64,000 bases of DNA. Origin: Amanita rubescens. Its lineage: Eukaryota > Basidiomycota > Agaricomycetes > Agaricales > Amanitaceae. Below, one piece after another: positions 23,944-33,897 of the stretch. The stretch's first letter is position 1. Every line of letters begins with the position of its first letter. Where the stretch lies: contig WION01000169.1 in assembly GCA_015039365.1 (NCBI GenBank), positions 1 through 64,000 of the forward strand, written 5' to 3'. A model generated the notes under the pieces. It ran no database searches, had not been told where the DNA came from, and was given only the letters and a program-made list of their open reading frames with translations. The position numbers and the translations under genes are program-made.

Positions 23944-25406
23944 ATGTCAAATCCTCCCCAACTGCCAAATTCAAGTTTTTTCCATGGGGCCCAAAACTTC
24001 TCTATATCAAATGCCCAATTCACAGAGGTTGTTGTGTTTAAGTATTGTTCATTACAAGCATGTTAAGAACTGTAACTATTAGATTCATGTTCATCCAGCC
24101 CCTGTTCAGAGTCCTCTACCACCTTTGCCACCATTGAAGCAATCCAGCACTTTCTTTGTGGGTAGAGATGAATACTTACAAAGGATGAAGGACCATTTTA
24201 GCCCTCATGATGAAGGGAAGAGGAAATCATTCCTCTTGTATGGTCTGGGAGGTATTGGCAAAACTCAGATTTGCCTGAGATTCCTTGAACAAAATCCTGG
24301 CTTGTGAGTACACATCACCATAAATTATTGACAAGGTGAATGATGTGTTCAAGGTTTTCTGACATACATTGGCTGGATGCTGCATCAGAGGCTACCATTG
24401 AGCTTGGGCTAATGCAGATTGCTCAGGCCAAAAATGCTCCAAAGGAAGTGATACACTCACCTGGATTTATTCTTCAATGGATTTCTCAGATGCCAAGATG
24501 GCTGATCATATATGACAGTGCAGATGGTGATTATTCAGTTGTTGAGAAGTTCCTCCCACCAGGGGAGGCAGGCAATATCTTGATAACCAGTAGGAATGGG
24601 GAATTGAAGAGACTTGTATTGGGTTGGGTGAATGTTCTTGCCATGGAAGAGGATGAGGGTGTTACTTTGTTTTTAAAGTCTGCCATGCTGGATGGGACAT
24701 CTGATGATGTTAGAAATGTGGCCAAAAAGATGGTGGTGGAATTGAGTGGGATCCCACTTGCCCTTGACCAAGCAGGAGCATACATCCACAAATCTGGGTG
24801 TGGCATTGATGGTTACCTCAAGTTATACCAAAAAAATAAACATAAGCTAATGTCAAAGAAAGAATTCAAGGGAGCATCTGGTTATGGGAGATCTGCATAT
24901 GGGACATGGGATATTTCATTTCAACAAATTGAGCAAATGACACTAAAAGAAAATGAGGAAGCTAAGGCTGCACAAAGTGCAATCACCTTGTTAAAGATTT
25001 TTGCCTTTCTAAATCATGAAAATATACCTGAGGAGCTATTTAAGAATGCTGCAGAGAATTACATGAATGACAATGTTGATACAGCAAATTCTGATTTTCC
25101 AATGACACTATTGAATCATCAAACCTTGTTTATAGATGAAGATGGTGAATGGGACAAAGTGCAGTTTTTGGATGGGACACAAGTTTTGCTTTCATTTTCA
25201 TTAATCAGTGGTGTGAATCATCTGTATTCAATGCACCTGTTAGTAAATTCCTGGAGCAGGAGCTGCATGTCACAAAAAGAAATTAGTAATCACTATCACA
25301 GGGCACGAGCTCTGTTGTCTTGTTCAATAATTCCTGACTGGAATGTTGATAATCATGCATTCTGTAGACTACTTGCACCACACATTAGGTCCAACCTTTT
25401 GCACGG
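23944..25406 (+). CDS. NLR-like NB-ARC/TPR protein, 5' part (gene split by a retrotransposon)
   Basis: Encodes the N-terminus and nucleotide-binding domain of a STAND ATPase of the fungal NLR type, thought to act in nonself or stress sensing. Exons: 23944-24027, 24083-24303, 24354-25406. The N-terminal 28 residues hold an FFHGAQNFSISNAQF motif resembling the leader seen in many agaricomycete NLRs. A proline-rich linker and VGRDE follow. The P-loop GLGGIGKT is at about residues 82-89, Walker B in WLIIYDSADG, a sensor-like NILITSRN, a GxP motif in SGIPLALDQAGAY and an MHL motif near the C-terminal side (SMHLLVNSW). The frame is open to 25406, where the LTR starts in codon GGA. Ignoring the insertion, it continues in phase at 33898 to give about 1005 residues. 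The exons contain almost no CpG. Confidence 0.88.
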
Positions 25407-25893
25407 TGAAACAATAAAGAGAAGGCCGACGTGGAACAGTGTTCGGCCAAAGGGGCTACGGAGGTCTGACCGACGTGCTTAAGTGCGATAGAGTGCCGAG
25501 AGCGAAAGAGAAGGAACGGAACGGTGACCGAGTCACCGAGCGAGAAGGAGAACGGAAATCGGACGCAAGGGAACGAGAAAGAGAGCGGAAGTGAGACCGG
25601 CTGTATATTCGATGTCCAACTACTACAGACAATGCCGTATATATACTACGAGGACATGAGGCTTACCTGCGACGAACCTTCCTCCGAGTCCGTTGGTCCG
25701 TGCGCGTCTAGGTGCCCCGTTGCGTTCGAATATCGCTCAAGTTGCGGGAATGGCCCTGTCGGAATGTGGCCGAAGGTCGTTGGCGCGAAGGTTTGACTTC
25801 GGAAGCTTCCGTGATGCGTGATGTGATGCCGAGAATCGGAATGCGGTGCGCTTCGGTGTTCGGTTCCAACGTAGCCGGAACCGGCTCGTTACA
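25407..25893 (-). repeat. 3' LTR of the Ty3-type element
   Basis: 487 bp, starts TGAAACAATAAAG and ends CTCGTTACA as read on the plus strand. Identical to 33407-33893 except one base. The purine-rich stretch AGACCCCGGGAGG on the minus strand directly before it is the likely polypurine tract. Confidence 0.95.
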
Positions 25894-26003
25894 CCTCCCG
25901 GGGTCTTTTAATACTGACCTCCTGGTCAGGTCCGAGGAGATAAGAGGGCGATAAGAGATAGAGGGGAGTGGAGGGTGGGTTCTTCTCTTCCTCTTCTACA
26001 ATC

Positions 26004-27194
26004 ATGTCGGCCGTATCCGCAGGCGGTGGGAGCAGTGTCACGAAGCTGATAGCGCGCAAGCTGGACAAGCACGTCGAGGCGTTTGGCGAGCGGTTGCTGG
26101 ATGTGCCAGAGGGGGAAGTAAACTTGAGCAATGAGGGGGATGTCCGGAAATGGCTAGAGCTGGCGAAGAACGACGTGGTGAGTAAGGGGTACGTTGTCGT
26201 TGGCGGAAACTAATCGTGTCCAGGAGAAGATCCGGACGTATAGCCGGGAGCTTGCAGATGCGGGGTCAACGACAAAGCTTGTTTCAGTCATCACGGATGG
26301 CCTCGTCCAGTACGATAAGCTCGGCGTCGGTCTACGAGAACTTAGTACAACGGTGAACCTGGCAAGGTCCTCCTCCGGGGCGAGTTTGCGTCCAGAGGAC
26401 TCTGCGAGCCATATCAGTTCCGGTTCGGTTGCGCGAAGTAGCGTCCTAGAAAGGTCGTCGCATGCGGGTGCGCCTGCTGGCCGTCAAACTGTCCCAGAAG
26501 TGCCAGTCGTCGATTTCAAGAGACCTGCACCGAGGCCTCGTACTACACGCAGTAAGGTCGCTCCGGCTGTCGGTTCAGAGTTGATTTCCCTTCAACAGGT
26601 ACGTTGGTGATGGACTATGTCGCGGTCCCTCAGCTGATGCCCGAATCGCAGCGCTGCGAAACTTGCGTAAGGCTGAATAAGGCCTGTGTCTTCTCCGGTG
26701 ACCATACGGCATGCGATCTCTGTCGAGCGAAGAAGGTAAGGTGCGCCATGCCTGGTGCGGATGCTCCTGTCGTGCGATCCTCAAGCGTCGCGTCGTCGGC
26801 TGCTAAGAGCATTCCGTCGTCCTTGGCGCGAGGTGTAGGCGCACTTGGGGTATCGGGCTCGTCGGTGAAGACGCCGTCTCGGTCGGATAAACGGAAGATT
26901 GAGGTTGGGAGTAGTCCGGAGGAGCAACCTCCGCGTAGGCGTAGCAAGACGGATCTGAAGGAGGCCGGTGACGTGGAGACGGGTTCTGAAGGTGGTTCGG
27001 GAGCGGGTAAGATGAAGGCGGGCTATGAGGATCGTATCGGCAGGCTGGAGAGGAAGCTGACGAGATTCCAGGACCTTTACAAGCGGTCGGTGGAGGACCT
27101 GCAGGCAGACATGAAGGAGCTAAGGGAGGAGATGGCCGAGGAGGTTCCCCAGGCGAAGAGCAAGGGCAAGGGCAAGGGCAAGGGCAAGGCGTAG
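26004..27194 (+). CDS. antisense zinc-cluster protein carried by the Ty3-type element
   Basis: Lies between the end of pol and the 3' LTR, on the strand opposite to gag-pol. Three exons (26004-26177, 26224-26598, 26652-27194) join in phase with introns of 46 and 53 nt (GTGAGT...CAG and GTACGT...CAG), giving 363 residues. The N-terminal ~60 residues are helical and charged. After a Ser/Arg-rich linker comes a six-cysteine cluster, CETC-X6-C-X8-CDLC-X6-C, which fits the fungal Zn2Cys6 DNA-binding pattern including the typical CxxCRxxKxxC half. A Ser-rich linker, a short coiled-coil-like segment (LERKLTRFQDLYKRSVEDL) and a Lys-Gly repeat tail follow. Introns on this strand survive retrotransposition because they are not spliced from the genomic RNA of the element. 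Function unknown; a regulator of the element or host, or a chromatin-targeting factor, are guesses. Confidence 0.75.
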
Positions 27195-27304
27195 GATTCG
27201 GAGGACTCGGGTTCGGTGCTCGTCGCGGGCTCCTGTAATAAGAAGTGATTAAACGAATGTACCTGTACTTTGTAGCGAAAACTATATGCATATCCTCGGA
27301 GCAT

Positions 27305-30300
27305 TCAGAGTTCAGACTCGGGTAGGTCATCGACCTCCGTTAGTGCCTCATTAATGAAACCATCACCATCGCCGTCAGCGAGGGAGGCTTCGTCGGGCGA
27401 GTCGTGTGTCATCGTATAAAGCTCCTCATCGGATCTATTAAGTAATTGTGAAAGCCGCTCACCCGGTGCAATACTGCGTGATCGGTAAGGAATTAAACGT
27501 TTGGCTGCGTACCGTAACTTAGAAAGGGTTCCATCGGTCTCGGCGAGTATATACGATCCTCCTTGGGTTTTCCGGATAACGACCATCGGTCCGAGGTACC
27601 GGGGTTTTGTTTTACGATCGAGTTCCATATCGATCTTGTTATTACGGACGAGGACTAAATCTCCCTTCTTGAAGCGGAAGTTCTTGATCGTATGCTGGAA
27701 GCGCTGCTCAAGCTTGCGAACGGCGTTAAGCCGGGACTTGTAGACTTTGTCGCGGATGATTTTGAGATCGGCCGGACGTTTCTGTAGCTGTCGGGCACGG
27801 TGGGCAAGCAAGTCCTGTCTCGAGAGCTCGGATGTGATCGGCGGGCAGAGGTAAGTGGCTTCCGAGATGTCGAGGGGCAGTGTCGGCTCGGTTCCGTGGG
27901 CGATGAAGTATGGACTGTAACCGGTGGATGGGTGTATCGTAATGCGCTCGGCCCAGAATACGGATGGCGCGACTTGGCTCCACTTCTCGGGTTTGCCGTC
28001 AGCTGCTTTGATGAGAGATTCTCGGACGTCAAAATGTCGGCGTTCGACGATGCCATTGGCCTGTGAGTTGTACGGGGATATTCGGATGTGGTTGATACCG
28101 TATCGGTGGCGGAGGACTTCTAGAGCAGCTACATATGGCGTTCCGTTGTCGGTGACAATGACTTCTATGGCTCCGTGGCGGCAGAGAATATCTTCGAATA
28201 TGAACTTGGCGATAGCTGTTGCGTTTTCGGAGCGGAGCATTTTGTATTCGGGCCATGCGGAGAGAGAGCATCTTGCTTGCGTGATGTAGGTAAATCTGCC
28301 GGATGCTGGCATCTTCATGGTGTCCATGTGTACGATTCGGAAGAGACCTCCGGGCTCTGGAACAGTCGGCGGAATGTGTAGGCGTTGGGCGTTTCGGATC
28401 TGGCAGTTATGACACGTTCGGACGTACCACTTAACGTCGTAGTCAAGGGAGGACCACCAGAAACGGTCTCGGATACGAGCGCGAGTCGCGAAGATGCCTT
28501 TGTGTCCGGTGTCATCGTGTGCTTCCTGTATGATCTGTAGTCGCTTTGAGTCGTTGAGGATGACGAGCTTGTGTCGGCGGTGATCGTCTCGGTACCAGAG
28601 TCGGTCGCCTTGAATAAAGAATCGCTTGGCCTTGTTGAGCCATTGTCGGAATCGATCGGCTGACATGTCGGGCGGCCGTTGCGGGTTCTTGAGGTAGGCT
28701 TCAATCCTGAGTATGTCGGCGTCTCGGGCTAGCTGTTTTTCGGATCGGGAGAATATGTCGGGGCCGTCAGTTCCGGTGGCGTAGCATGCGGCGGTGAGGT
28801 GCGGCTTGAAAGTCCAGTTGGCGGCCTCGATACAGAATGCGTTAGCTTCGTCAATCCAGTCGTCCGGGTCGGAGTCGTCTGGAGGCTCGTCCTCTTCGGA
28901 TGCTCGGCGCCTAGATAATCCGTCGGCGGGAGTGTGCTTCTTTGCGGAGACGTGGCGAAGTTTGAAGTCGAAGAGGAGAATTCCTGCTATCCATCTGTTA
29001 ATCGTGTTATTCGGCTGGATATCCGGGTTATTGATCATTCCTTTAATATACTTAGCGTCCACCTCGACTACAAGATTTTTGACGCCGATGATGAATATCC
29101 GGGTAGCCTTAAGTGCGCGGAAGAGTCCGTAAAGCTCGAGTTTGGCCTGGGAGTATCGTTGTTCTCGCTCGTTGAAGGTAATAGATCCATAGCGGTTCGG
29201 ATAGCGCTTTTTGTCGGGACCGATCTGCGATAGCCAGTATCCGACAGCGTACCAGGATGAGTCGACGGCTAGGATAACCTCGAGAAGTGATTCGTAGTCG
29301 ATGCCTCGGATGGCGCTGCAATTGATAGCGATGAGCTTGAGGTTCTCGAAGGCGGCGATATGGTGACCAATAAATTCGAACTCGACGCCCTTCCGTAGGA
29401 GTTCTGAGAGTGAGCGAGCGTGTTCGGCGTAGTCTTTGACGTAGATGCGGATGGTGCCCATAGTTCCTAGAAAACCTCTAACTTCGGTGATAGATTCGGG
29501 GATAGGCCAGTTCCTGATCTTTTCGATTCGTGAGTCGTCCGGAAGGCGTCCTTCGTAAGTGCATTTGTGTCCGACGACGATAGCTTCTGGAATACAGAAA
29601 AATGACTTCTTTCCGGAAAAGGTAACGCCGGCGTGTTTGACGCGTTGGATAACTCGGTTAATGTTCTGGATGTGTTCCCATACGAAGCGTCGGATGCCAG
29701 AATTTTCGGGGATGGTCTCGAAGGTTCCGTCGGGGAGCTCGTAGCGGGTTTTCGGTCCTTTACAGGGGCAGTCGTCGACGAAGGGTTTGGTGACATGCGG
29801 AATTTCATCTTGAAGGATATAGGTGAGGTCGCCGTGCTGGATCTGCATCGAGTTGGTGTATCCCATCGGAATAGACGTGAGGCGGAAGGTACCGAGAGGC
29901 GTTTGGAAGGTCGTAAGGTCTCGGGATTCGGTGGCAAGGCGGCGCTGGTCAAAACCGACGAATAGATCAAAGGTAGCGTAACATGAGTACCCACCAAATG
30001 ACTCGGCGAGTAGTTCTACGTTCGGCGGCTGTCCAGAGTCTTTGATAGTGACGGCGTTAAGCGGCTGTAGGTCGTGGACGATGCGCAATGATTTCCCGTC
30101 TTTCTTGTAAACGCAGAACCAGCGGGACCGATAGGATGAGCTGGACGGCTCGTAGACTCCGGAAGCGATTTTGTCTTTGATGATGCGTACGATCTCGTTG
30201 TATTTGCCAGGCGGAATCGGCATGTTCTTTAGCGTCCAGGGCACGTGTTCAATGGTCGGAATCACCACGGGGTCGAAGTAGTCGTCGGAGAACTTCCCTT

Positions 30301-30985
30301 TCTCTGCTTCGGTCCATGCGAAGCCTTCTTCGTGTATGCGGATCAGATGGTGGATGAGCTTTTCTTCTTCGGCGGTTAAGAATCCAGTGGGGTTGATATT
30401 TTGTGCCTGCATTCGTTCTTCGGTGTATCGGGTTCCTGGGGTAAAGTCCGGTGGCTGTGTCGGAAGGGTAGGGAGATCGGCGAGGGGATCGGATGGTATG
30501 CGGCGGATAATTCGGAATTTCTCGGGTAGCGTGGTAGCGACTGGCTTAATTCGGTTGGCGACTTTCTTATATGCTAGTGTTTCGGCGGCGGGGACAAAAT
30601 TAAATTCGAGCTCTGTAGTACTGATATGTCCGTTGTAAGGTAAGAGTATATTACCGATCATTCTGGGCGCGGTCAACATGTCCAAGAAATGCTCCTCCGA
30701 CAAGTGGTATGGGTTGTCTCCCTTTCCAACTGTGTAAACGGTCGGCGCGTCGGTAGTTTCGGGCGTTGGTGTAGTGGCATCGGGGTCAGCGGAATTAGCG
30801 ATCGTCGGTTGATTAAAGATGGTTGTAGGTGTGATATCGTGTATGTGCGGCGTAGTTGTATGTACGTTTGGCAGTTCTTCATTATTGACATGTTTGGTGG
30901 GCGACTGCGGATTCCGAGCATCTCGTCTCCGTGTGGGCGATTCATCGACAATTAAAAACCCGTTTTGACGGTATGTGCTCCGCAT
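27305..30985 (-). CDS. pol: Ty3-type Pol: reverse transcriptase, RNase H, integrase
   Basis: 1226 open codons. Reverse transcriptase occupies about residues 250-480 with catalytic Asp in ATFDLF and FVDD (about 402-405). RNase H is at about 570-690 with acidic residues in LAVDSS, KLELYG, VEVDAKY and PADGLS. The integrase zinc domain is HX3H..CX2C at about 823-861 (HDDTGHKG, CHNC). The integrase core has Asp in VHMDTM, Asp in VTDNGTP and Glu in GIVERRH. A GPY/F-like module (PRYLGPMVV) follows. There is no chromodomain. The ATG at 30985 lies inside the gag frame, one base behind it, so Pol is probably made by -1 frameshifting as a Gag-Pol fusion. Confidence 0.95.
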   Translation of the reverse strand: MRSTYRQNGFLIVDESPTRRRDARNPQSPTKHVNNEELPNVHTTTPHIHDITPTTIFNQPTIANSADPDATTPTPETTDAPTVYTVGKGDNPYHLSEEHFLDMLTAPRMIGNILLPYNGHISTTELEFNFVPAAETLAYKKVANRIKPVATTLPEKFRIIRRIPSDPLADLPTLPTQPPDFTPGTRYTEERMQAQNINPTGFLTAEEEKLIHHLIRIHEEGFAWTEAEKGKFSDDYFDPVVIPTIEHVPWTLKNMPIPPGKYNEIVRIIKDKIASGVYEPSSSSYRSRWFCVYKKDGKSLRIVHDLQPLNAVTIKDSGQPPNVELLAESFGGYSCYATFDLFVGFDQRRLATESRDLTTFQTPLGTFRLTSIPMGYTNSMQIQHGDLTYILQDEIPHVTKPFVDDCPCKGPKTRYELPDGTFETIPENSGIRRFVWEHIQNINRVIQRVKHAGVTFSGKKSFFCIPEAIVVGHKCTYEGRLPDDSRIEKIRNWPIPESITEVRGFLGTMGTIRIYVKDYAEHARSLSELLRKGVEFEFIGHHIAAFENLKLIAINCSAIRGIDYESLLEVILAVDSSWYAVGYWLSQIGPDKKRYPNRYGSITFNEREQRYSQAKLELYGLFRALKATRIFIIGVKNLVVEVDAKYIKGMINNPDIQPNNTINRWIAGILLFDFKLRHVSAKKHTPADGLSRRRASEEDEPPDDSDPDDWIDEANAFCIEAANWTFKPHLTAACYATGTDGPDIFSRSEKQLARDADILRIEAYLKNPQRPPDMSADRFRQWLNKAKRFFIQGDRLWYRDDHRRHKLVILNDSKRLQIIQEAHDDTGHKGIFATRARIRDRFWWSSLDYDVKWYVRTCHNCQIRNAQRLHIPPTVPEPGGLFRIVHMDTMKMPASGRFTYITQARCSLSAWPEYKMLRSENATAIAKFIFEDILCRHGAIEVIVTDNGTPYVAALEVLRHRYGINHIRISPYNSQANGIVERRHFDVRESLIKAADGKPEKWSQVAPSVFWAERITIHPSTGYSPYFIAHGTEPTLPLDISEATYLCPPITSELSRQDLLAHRARQLQKRPADLKIIRDKVYKSRLNAVRKLEQRFQHTIKNFRFKKGDLVLVRNNKIDMELDRKTKPRYLGPMVVIRKTQGGSYILAETDGTLSKLRYAAKRLIPYRSRSIAPGERLSQLLNRSDEELYTMTHDSPDEASLADGDGDGFINEALTEVDDLPESEL

Positions 30986-33123
30986 GTGCTGCGGGACGAT
31001 CTCGGGCGTGTGACAAGGACGGCGGAGGTTTTAGATTCGGGGCAGGTGATCGTGATGTCCTGGTTGCCATTGGGGTAGTCGCGGGTGACGGCGGAGAGCA
31101 GGGTGAAGAATGGGCGGCCGAGTAAAACTTCGTAAGGTGCGTCTTCCACGATGTATGCTTGGACTTGGACCGGTAATCCGCCGATAGTCAGGGTGAGGTT
31201 TTCGGTGATGCCAAGGGTCCAGTTCGATGTGCCGTTAGCGGTTTCCATCATGATGCGCCTAGAAGCGGAGTAGCCGGAGCCTGTGCGTTCCCATTTGTCC
31301 TTTCTGATGACGATAATCTGAGAGCCGTTGTCGACGACGCATTCGCATTTGACGGATCCGCTGAAAGTACCGTCTACGACTCGGAGGGTCTCGATAGGCT
31401 TAGTAGTGGCCATGAGAACATCGATCGGATCGTCTTCCGGGGGCTCGGTTTCAGTGGCGGAGACCTCATTGCTAGATGCGGATTCAACGCGTTTGGCGGT
31501 AACCAATTGACGTAAGTCTTTTTGGACGGCCGGGGATATTGCAATGAGGTCCTTAGCGGCTAGGGTCACGGGTAGGCTGAGAAGATGGTCTATGATTCGC
31601 TGGGCGGCGGTCGTGTCATCGATCGGCGAGCGAAACTTGAAAGCGGGAGTATCTTTTTCTTTTCCTTTGGACGTGGAAGCGACGGGCGGTGTCATGGGCT
31701 GTGGCGGAGCGGGGGTCTGCTTGGATCGGGGCATAGCGGTAGAGTTTTTCTTTTGTTCGGCTGCGAATGTTTCGGCGTGATCGGAGATCTCCAGCAGGTT
31801 GGCGGAGGCTACGCGTGGCTGCGGCGTGTTCGGCTGTGGATTGTCCTGAAGCCATTTATCAACACGTTCTTTGAACCATCGTCCGTGCATTCGGTATTTA
31901 TCCATATTCGGTTCCTCGCCATTCAGGAGCTGTATGCGGCCATCAACTAGCCTGATCTTGCCTTGTCTGACGTATTCGTCCCTGACTCGGCACCAAGGAG
32001 TTCGGTGCTCTGAATCTCCACAGAAAACGCATCCGTTGAAGAGTCGTTGGGCGAAAGTTTCTGCTGCCTGTGCGGTCGGAGCGGCGGTTGGATAGGAAGG
32101 GGCGACTGGCGCAGGCGCGGGTGCAGGCGTGGGAGGCGTGGTAGCTGCAAGGAGTGCTATCGCAGGTCTGGAGCTGATAACGAATTGTGCGGCGCTGTTC
32201 ATTTCCTTTAGATCGTAGCCGTCGTCGGGTCTGACGTCCGGGCACTTGATCGTGAGCCGAGTAGTAATATCGGGTCTGATGTCAGAAGCGAAGGCTGACA
32301 TGTACATGATGCTTGCCTCGCGGCCGGTCATGCGGTGTTTAGTTATGAGGTACTGAGCAGTGCCGGAGAACTCCCTGTGGTATTCGGCTAGAGTAGTCTC
32401 GGAGGTAATGGTCTGGGATGAGTAGCGATCGGTGATGGTACGCAATGCTGCAATGGTGTGGCGTCGATCGGGCTGTGCCTCGGGGTAGATCTCGCGGATC
32501 GCTTTCTTAAAGTCGTCCCAAGCTTTTGGTTCCGCTAGCGCGTCCCTGGTGGCTGTCCAAGTTTCGGAGGATTTCTCGTCTGTGTAATAGATCGCCCATT
32601 TAACAAGCTCGGCGTCTCCGGAGCGTTCTCGGTCTTCGCAAGTCATCTCGATGTCCTCGAGGTAGCGTTCAAGACCGCTTGCGGCACCCTGAAAACGGGG
32701 CGCCTCTTTGCTAGTCCGGATAGGCATACGGGTCGGGGTAGCCATGTTGCTTTTGGTAGGAGGAGGTGAGGGAGAACGAGATGGTGTAGGCGGAGGCGGT
32801 GTAGGGGTAGGCGAGGTAGGACGGGATGCAGGACGAGGTGAGGCAGGACGAGGTGAGGCAGGACGCGGTGAGGCAGGACGGGTTGGCTCAGGGGTAAGCG
32901 GATCAGGTATCGGTGTCAAGGGCGAGAGCGGTGGCAAGTTCGGAAATAGACTAAAAGCAGTGGGCACGTGCTGTGAATGAGCCGGTTGAAGTGATTTCGG
33001 AGTCGAGGTGCCAAGAAGTGAAGGAGACTGCGGTGCAAGGAGTGCGGATAGGTCTAGAAACGAGGAAAGGTCGGCAGGTGTTGGATCTCTGATCGGTAGG
33101 GGAAATGTTCCCGGAAGGTGCAA
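30952..33123 (-). CDS. gag: Ty3-type Gag with C-terminal retropepsin-like protease
   Basis: Gag capsid-nucleocapsid followed by protease in one frame. A proline-rich N-terminus includes PRPASPRPAS repeats. A helical capsid-like region spans about residues 140-330. One CCHC zinc knuckle, CX2CX4HX4C, is at 365-378 (CVFCGDSEHRTPWC). The aspartic protease is at about 575-690, with the active-site triad as VDNGS (a variant of D[ST]G) and the flap-side LLGRPF. I give the open extent: the codon at 33123 is TTG, the frame stays open to about 33380 without an ATG, and the first in-frame ATG is at 32745 (residue 127), so the true start is uncertain. The frame ends TAA at 30952-30954, straight after a slippery heptamer. 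Confidence 0.9.
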   Translation of the reverse strand: MHLPGTFPLPIRDPTPADLSSFLDLSALLAPQSPSLLGTSTPKSLQPAHSQHVPTAFSLFPNLPPLSPLTPIPDPLTPEPTRPASPRPASPRPASPRPASRPTSPTPTPPPPTPSRSPSPPPTKSNMATPTRMPIRTSKEAPRFQGAASGLERYLEDIEMTCEDRERSGDAELVKWAIYYTDEKSSETWTATRDALAEPKAWDDFKKAIREIYPEAQPDRRHTIAALRTITDRYSSQTITSETTLAEYHREFSGTAQYLITKHRMTGREASIMYMSAFASDIRPDITTRLTIKCPDVRPDDGYDLKEMNSAAQFVISSRPAIALLAATTPPTPAPAPAPVAPSYPTAAPTAQAAETFAQRLFNGCVFCGDSEHRTPWCRVRDEYVRQGKIRLVDGRIQLLNGEEPNMDKYRMHGRWFKERVDKWLQDNPQPNTPQPRVASANLLEISDHAETFAAEQKKNSTAMPRSKQTPAPPQPMTPPVASTSKGKEKDTPAFKFRSPIDDTTAAQRIIDHLLSLPVTLAAKDLIAISPAVQKDLRQLVTAKRVESASSNEVSATETEPPEDDPIDVLMATTKPIETLRVVDGTFSGSVKCECVVDNGSQIIVIRKDKWERTGSGYSASRRIMMETANGTSNWTLGITENLTLTIGGLPVQVQAYIVEDAPYEVLLGRPFFTLLSAVTRDYPNGNQDITITCPESKTSAVLVTRPRSSRSTCGAHTVKTGF
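30955..30961 (-). promoter_or_regulatory. candidate -1 ribosomal frameshift site
   Basis: On the minus strand the gag frame ends ACG GGT TTT TAA, which contains the X_XXY_YYZ heptamer G_GGT_TTT directly before the stop. Slipping back one base enters the pol frame (AAC GGG TTT TTA), the exact phase difference between the two frames. I could not confirm a downstream pseudoknot by eye. Confidence 0.6.
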
Positions 33124-33386
33124 GTCTTCGTCGGCTGAACTAGTAGAGAGATCGGATGACGGAGGATCTGTCGGTGGTTCGGGTTGAGGCTGTTTAGGAG
33201 CAGGGGGTGGAGGCTGAGGAGTAGTCGGCTTCCGAGAAGACCAAGGAACGTGTGGTCGGCTGGATGGTCCTGGCTGAGGTTCGGCGGGCCTAGCTCGGCG
33301 TGGACCTAACTGAGATGGAAACTTTTCCGATGCCTTCTGCGCTGCAGGACGGTGAGGACGAATGGCTGGGGCACAGACCTAAGAGC

Positions 33387-33404
33387 CCCTCGCGGTGGGC
33401 TCCA
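33387..33404 (-). other. primer-binding site of the Ty3-type element
   Basis: Two bases inside the 5' LTR the minus strand reads TGGAGCCCACCGCGAGGG, the complement of a tRNA 3' end (CCA, a discriminator T, a 7-nt acceptor strand, then a T-stem). I cannot name the tRNA. Confidence 0.7.
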
Positions 33405-33406
33405 GT

Positions 33407-33893
33407 TGAAACAATAAAGAGAAGGCCGACGTGGAACAGTGTTCGGCCAAAGGGGCTACGGAGGTCTGACCGACGTGCTTAAGTGCGATAGAGTGCCGAG
33501 AGCGAAAGAGAAGGAACGGAACGGTGACCGAGTCACCGAGCGAGAAGGAGAACGGAAATCGGACACAAGGGAACGAGAAAGAGAGCGGAAGTGAGACCGG
33601 CTGTATATTCGATGTCCAACTACTACAGACAATGCCGTATATATACTACGAGGACATGAGGCTTACCTGCGACGAACCTTCCTCCGAGTCCGTTGGTCCG
33701 TGCGCGTCTAGGTGCCCCGTTGCGTTCGAATATCGCTCAAGTTGCGGGAATGGCCCTGTCGGAATGTGGCCGAAGGTCGTTGGCGCGAAGGTTTGACTTC
33801 GGAAGCTTCCGTGATGCGTGATGTGATGCCGAGAATCGGAATGCGGTGCGCTTCGGTGTTCGGTTCCAACGTAGCCGGAACCGGCTCGTTACA
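33407..33893 (-). repeat. 5' LTR of the Ty3-type element
   Basis: 487 bp, one difference from 25407-25893. It is followed on the plus side by the ACGG target duplication and the resumed NLR reading frame. Confidence 0.95.
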
Positions 33894-33897
33894 ACGG

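Larger units (their letters stand above)
25407..33893 (-). mobile_element. young Ty3-type LTR retrotransposon inserted in the NLR-like gene
   Basis: Complete 8487-bp element on the minus strand: 5' LTR 33407-33893, primer-binding site, gag-protease frame, -1 overlap, pol frame, an extra antisense gene, 3' LTR 25407-25893. The LTRs begin TG and end CA. The 4-bp target duplication ACGG is at 25403-25406 and 33894-33897. The two 487-bp LTRs differ at one position (G at 25565, A at 33565), so insertion is recent. Domain order protease-RT-RNase H-integrase is that of Ty3/Metaviridae. The gag and pol frames are free of stops, so the element may still be active. Confidence 0.95.

Noticed and set aside
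25524..25796. A 90-codon frame inside the LTR, present twice
   Set aside because: Located within both LTR copies with no recognisable motif; more likely chance than a gene.
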